Shown here: one piece after another, positions 5,352-7,158 of the stretch
How positions within the stretch are numbered: the first letter of the stretch is position 1
Layout: every line of letters begins with the position of its first letter
Source of the DNA: an uncultured Verrucomicrobiota bacterium
GTDB taxonomy: Bacteria > Verrucomicrobiota > Kiritimatiellia > RFP12 > UBA1067
Reading direction: 5' to 3'
DNA: 7,158 nt
NCBI GenBank assembly: GCA_946631345.1
Contig: CAMPAA010000166.1
Span: 1 to 7,158 of the forward strand
Notes under the pieces: model-generated
Database searches by the model: none
What the model was told of the DNA's origin: nothing
What the model saw: only the letters and a program-made list of their open reading frames with translations
Made by a program: the position numbers and the translations under genes

Positions 5352-6757
5352 GTGAACAGGTCAGACAGTGTGACTTCGGATTGTACGCGGCTCGAATAAT
5401 GGTTTTTCAAAAGCCCATTTGCCGTCACAAGCGTTAGATGCACAGCCTTACGCGTTCCGGTGACACCTGTAAAGGTCGCAATCTTTCGTCCAAGCACGCG
5501 ATCATACGCCTTGTCAATCGCAAATGCGTTAGCCGAATACTTCATCTCGCAGATGTTCATCACATTGTCTGCCCGGTCGATGACGAGGTCGATTTGAACG
5601 CCGTCCGGGTAAGTCTCGTCTCCCCGGAAGCTCCACCCGTACGCTTCAACATGTATGCTGCCGATGCCGAGAGCCTTGCGGATCTGCGGTAGGTGTAGCA
5701 GGCACAGACGCTCGAACGCAATTCCTTTCCAAATGGTTTGGGCGGAAGATGACGTTGTTGATGACCAGAAATGTTCATCGGATGATGGTGTTTCGAGAAA
5801 CCTGAAATGGAAAAGCGAGAACGGGTCGGTCAGCTGATAGATCGTATTCTTCTTTTTCGATCCATAGGAACGATAGCTGCGGATGAAGCCGCTTGCCTCC
5901 AGCGTTTCCAACGTCTCCGAGAGCTTGCCGGTTGCGGCGATATCCAGTGTTTCAAGAAGTTCAAGCCTTGTCATGCCGACTTTCTTTTTCGCAAGTGCAG
6001 CCACAACCTTCTTGTATGATGAAGCATCTTTGAAGAGAGAAGCGTAAAGCTCTTCGAATTCGTGCTTGAGTGGCGCGTCTATGGCAAAGCAGATGCGGTC
6101 AAGATTCTGTGCGAGGCTCATCCCTCGCGCCAGATACCGCCAATAATAGGGTATTCCTCCAAGGGCCATGTAGCATTCGGCGATATCGGTGCGGCTCATG
6201 CTGAGTCCGCGTTCGGCGGTGAACGCCTCGCACTCGCCGAGCGTGAATGGCTGCAGACAGATGCGCGCCGTTACGCGGTTGTGCAGCCCGCCTCGGTTGC
6301 GGAAGAGGTTCTTCACCATCCATGCCGCCGCAGAGCCGCAGACGATCAGCACGATGTCTTTCCTTGCCGACGCCCACTCGTTCCAGAACGTCTCGAGTGC
6401 CATCAGGAAGTCGGACTTCGCCGTGTCCATCCATGGCAGCTCGTCGATGAACACGACCTTACGGCGCAAGACGCTTTTCGATACAACGTCCTGCAGCGCA
6501 TGAAACGCCGCAAACCAGTTCTCTGGCGTAGATCCCTTAAACCCCGCTGCGGATAGGGATTCTTTGAAATGGGCAAGCTGCTGCCGTTTGGGTGCGTTCG
6601 GAAGACCTGTATGGTGAAAGGCGAAGCGATCCGCAAAGGTTTCACGGACAAGATAAGTCTTTCCGACGCGTCGCCGCCCATAAACGGCTATGAATTCTGA
6701 TTCATCTGATTCGTACAGACGATTAAGTTCATTGATTTCATTCTTTCGCCCGACCAT
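5348..6757 (-). CDS. ATP-binding protein, ATPase_2 plus DUF234 (PD-(D/E)XK-like C-terminus), 469 aa
   Basis: This first gene of the minus-strand operon is a cytoplasmic ATPase of the archaeal-ATPase type, a family widespread in bacteria and archaea with no settled function. Walker A is GRRRVGKT (27-34) and Walker B is KVVFIDELPWMD (100-111) with Asp105/Glu106. A sensor-1-like IVCGSAAAWM occupies 138-147, and LGGIPYYWRYL (199-209) is the family's lid motif. A winged helix lies at about 247-310. The C-terminal DUF234 part (about 340-460) has Glu349, Asp390 in VQIDLVIDR and Glu404-x-Lys406 in CEMKYS, the layout of a PD-(D/E)XK nuclease fold. Length matches complete family members. GGGGAG ends 7 bases before the ATG and fixes the start. 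The stop overlaps the kinase ATG, so ATPase and kinase should be translated in step. Nuclease activity and any link to signalling are inference. Confidence 0.9.
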   Translation of the reverse strand: MVGRKNEINELNRLYESDESEFIAVYGRRRVGKTYLVRETFADRFAFHHTGLPNAPKRQQLAHFKESLSAAGFKGSTPENWFAAFHALQDVVSKSVLRRKVVFIDELPWMDTAKSDFLMALETFWNEWASARKDIVLIVCGSAAAWMVKNLFRNRGGLHNRVTARICLQPFTLGECEAFTAERGLSMSRTDIAECYMALGGIPYYWRYLARGMSLAQNLDRICFAIDAPLKHEFEELYASLFKDASSYKKVVAALAKKKVGMTRLELLETLDIAATGKLSETLETLEASGFIRSYRSYGSKKKNTIYQLTDPFSLFHFRFLETPSSDEHFWSSTTSSSAQTIWKGIAFERLCLLHLPQIRKALGIGSIHVEAYGWSFRGDETYPDGVQIDLVIDRADNVMNICEMKYSANAFAIDKAYDRVLGRKIATFTGVTGTRKAVHLTLVTANGLLKNHYSSRVQSEVTLSDLFT

Positions 6758-6764
6758 GGCACAT

Positions 6765-6770
6765 CTCCCC
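6765..6770 (-). promoter_or_regulatory. Shine-Dalgarno site of the ATPase-DUF234 gene
   Basis: GGGGAG on the minus strand ends 7 bases upstream of the ATG at 6757. This is the only strong ribosome site in the three-gene operon. The kinase relies on stop-start overlap, and the regulator has no recognisable site. Confidence 0.85.
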
Positions 6771-6787
6771 TTAAAAAGATAGACCGA

Positions 6788-6816
6788 ATGATATCATATT
6801 AGGATGATTATGTCAA
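6788..6816 (-). promoter_or_regulatory. Sigma70-type promoter of the ATPase-kinase-regulator operon
   Basis: On the minus strand a perfect TTGACA (6816-6811) and TATCAT (6793-6788) are separated by 17 bases. Transcription would start near 6781, about 24 bases ahead of the first start codon. The -10 forms half of the perfect 10-base palindrome ATGATATCAT (6788-6797), and the -35 is bracketed by further ATGAT-like motifs, which suggests tight control. Confidence 0.75.
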
Positions 6817-6842
6817 TGTATCATATCCCCACGGATGATTAT
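6788..6842. promoter_or_regulatory. Cluster of ATGAT/ATCAT motifs around the operon promoter
   Basis: Cores start at 6788 (ATGAT, joined to ATCAT at 6793), 6804 (ATGAT), 6820 (ATCAT) and 6835 (ATGAT), that is, every 15-16 bases. Two are identical decamers, GGATGATTAT at 6802-6811 and 6833-6842, 31 bases apart, and a related inverted copy GGATATGATA lies between them on the minus strand. The array covers the -10, spacer and -35. It resembles an operator for a dimeric regulator; the operon's own LuxR-type protein is one candidate. Confidence 0.5.
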
Positions 6843-6981
6843 TGTGCTTAATCGTGTGTAATTTCGCAGATTGGGCACCAGAATCAATGATGATTTGATT
6901 GTGCGCTTGCTTTTTGTTGAGTGGTTTAATGTCAATCAGCTATCCACCATCCATGATTGGAGTGGTGAGTGGGTGTCCTTC

Positions 6982-7062
6982 TGTCAGCTGTGTCTTACAC
7001 GGAACCAAGATTTTCCGGTTGCGTAAGGTATAGCTGACACAATTGAAGCGATTGCATTGTGT
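6982..7062 (+). repeat. 58-base hairpin with overlapping second stem (possible structured RNA or leader)
   Basis: TGTCAGCT (6982-6989) pairs with AGCTGACA (7032-7039), and CTTAC (6994-6998) with GTAAG (7023-7027). The four bases between also pair if G-U is allowed, giving a continuous 17-pair stem as plus-strand RNA. AACC/GGTT (7003-7006, 7017-7020) can close the inner loop. As minus-strand RNA the three wobble pairs become A-C mismatches. A second perfect 7-base stem, ACACAAT (7037-7043) with ATTGTGT (7056-7062), shares three bases with the first. No T-run follows, so it is not a standard terminator. Confidence 0.45.
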
Positions 7063-7158
7063 GTCACTCATCCCTATTCACTATTTCTTATCACCTGTTC
7101 TTTGCCCTCAGCACCCCCCGCCCCCGCCCAATGCCTCGGACCCTTCCCTCCGCCCCTC

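Larger units (their letters stand above)
6758..7158. other. Gene-free region upstream of the operon, to the window end
   Basis: No open frame here looks like a gene. It holds the ribosome site, promoter and motif cluster of the minus-strand operon (6765-6842). It also has a small inverted repeat AATCAA/TTGATT (6882-6900), a long hairpin (6982-7039) overlapped by a second stem, and a pyrimidine-rich end (about 7111-7158) with runs of C. No confident plus-strand promoter or terminator was found. A gene may begin beyond the right edge. Confidence 0.55.

Noticed and set aside
7028..7045. Minus-strand TATACC as a -10 element upstream of the operon
   Set aside because: No matching -35 was found 16-18 bases upstream, and a far better promoter exists at 6788-6816.

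Overview
The window looks like an accessory stretch of a bacterial chromosome. The best guess is a Verrucomicrobiota (PVC-group) genome, perhaps a gut Kiritimatiellae-like lineage. That guess rests mainly on the layout of the histidine kinase: a secreted multi-repeat beta-rich sensor region, a PWWTPGR motif just before a single membrane helix, then a HisKA_3/HATPase core. It comes from memory of such proteins and no search was run. No rRNA, tRNA, transposase, CRISPR array or phage gene is visible.

Layout, left to right. (1) Bases 1-784, minus strand: a two-gene AbiE-type (type IV) toxin-antitoxin pair. The AbiEi-like antitoxin and the AbiEii nucleotidyltransferase, which is cut by the window edge, overlap by ATGA. 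The antitoxin reading frame carries an in-frame TAA in what looks like its own N-terminus. (2) Bases 785-1205: a divergent intergenic region with a near-consensus sigma70 promoter for the AbiE pair, and another for the next gene embedded in an elaborate palindrome. (3) Bases 1206-2315, plus strand: a 369-aa P-loop ATPase of the archaeal-ATPase/STAND-like type with a C-terminal winged helix. (4) Bases 2316-2583: a G-rich, gene-free gap between convergent genes. (5) Bases 2584-6757, minus strand: an operon read ATPase-DUF234 (469 aa), then membrane histidine kinase (698 aa), then NarL-type response regulator (207 aa). The ATPase and kinase genes overlap by ATGA and the regulator follows 47 bases later. 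A near-perfect promoter and a good Shine-Dalgarno sequence precede the ATPase. (6) Bases 6758-7158: a gene-free region holding that promoter, regularly spaced ATGAT/ATCAT motifs, and a 58-base hairpin whose wobble pairs point to plus-strand transcription.

How they work together. The kinase and regulator form a clear two-component pair: HisKA_3 kinase to receiver Asp57 to LuxR-type DNA binding. The unusual part is the DUF234 ATPase, which carries a PD-(D/E)XK-like C-terminus and is translated directly ahead of the kinase, suggesting co-regulation and perhaps joint function. A second ATPase of the same broad class lies across a convergent gap behind its own operator-like palindrome. Together with the AbiE pair this resembles a defence or stress island, but no complete known defence system can be named from the sequence.
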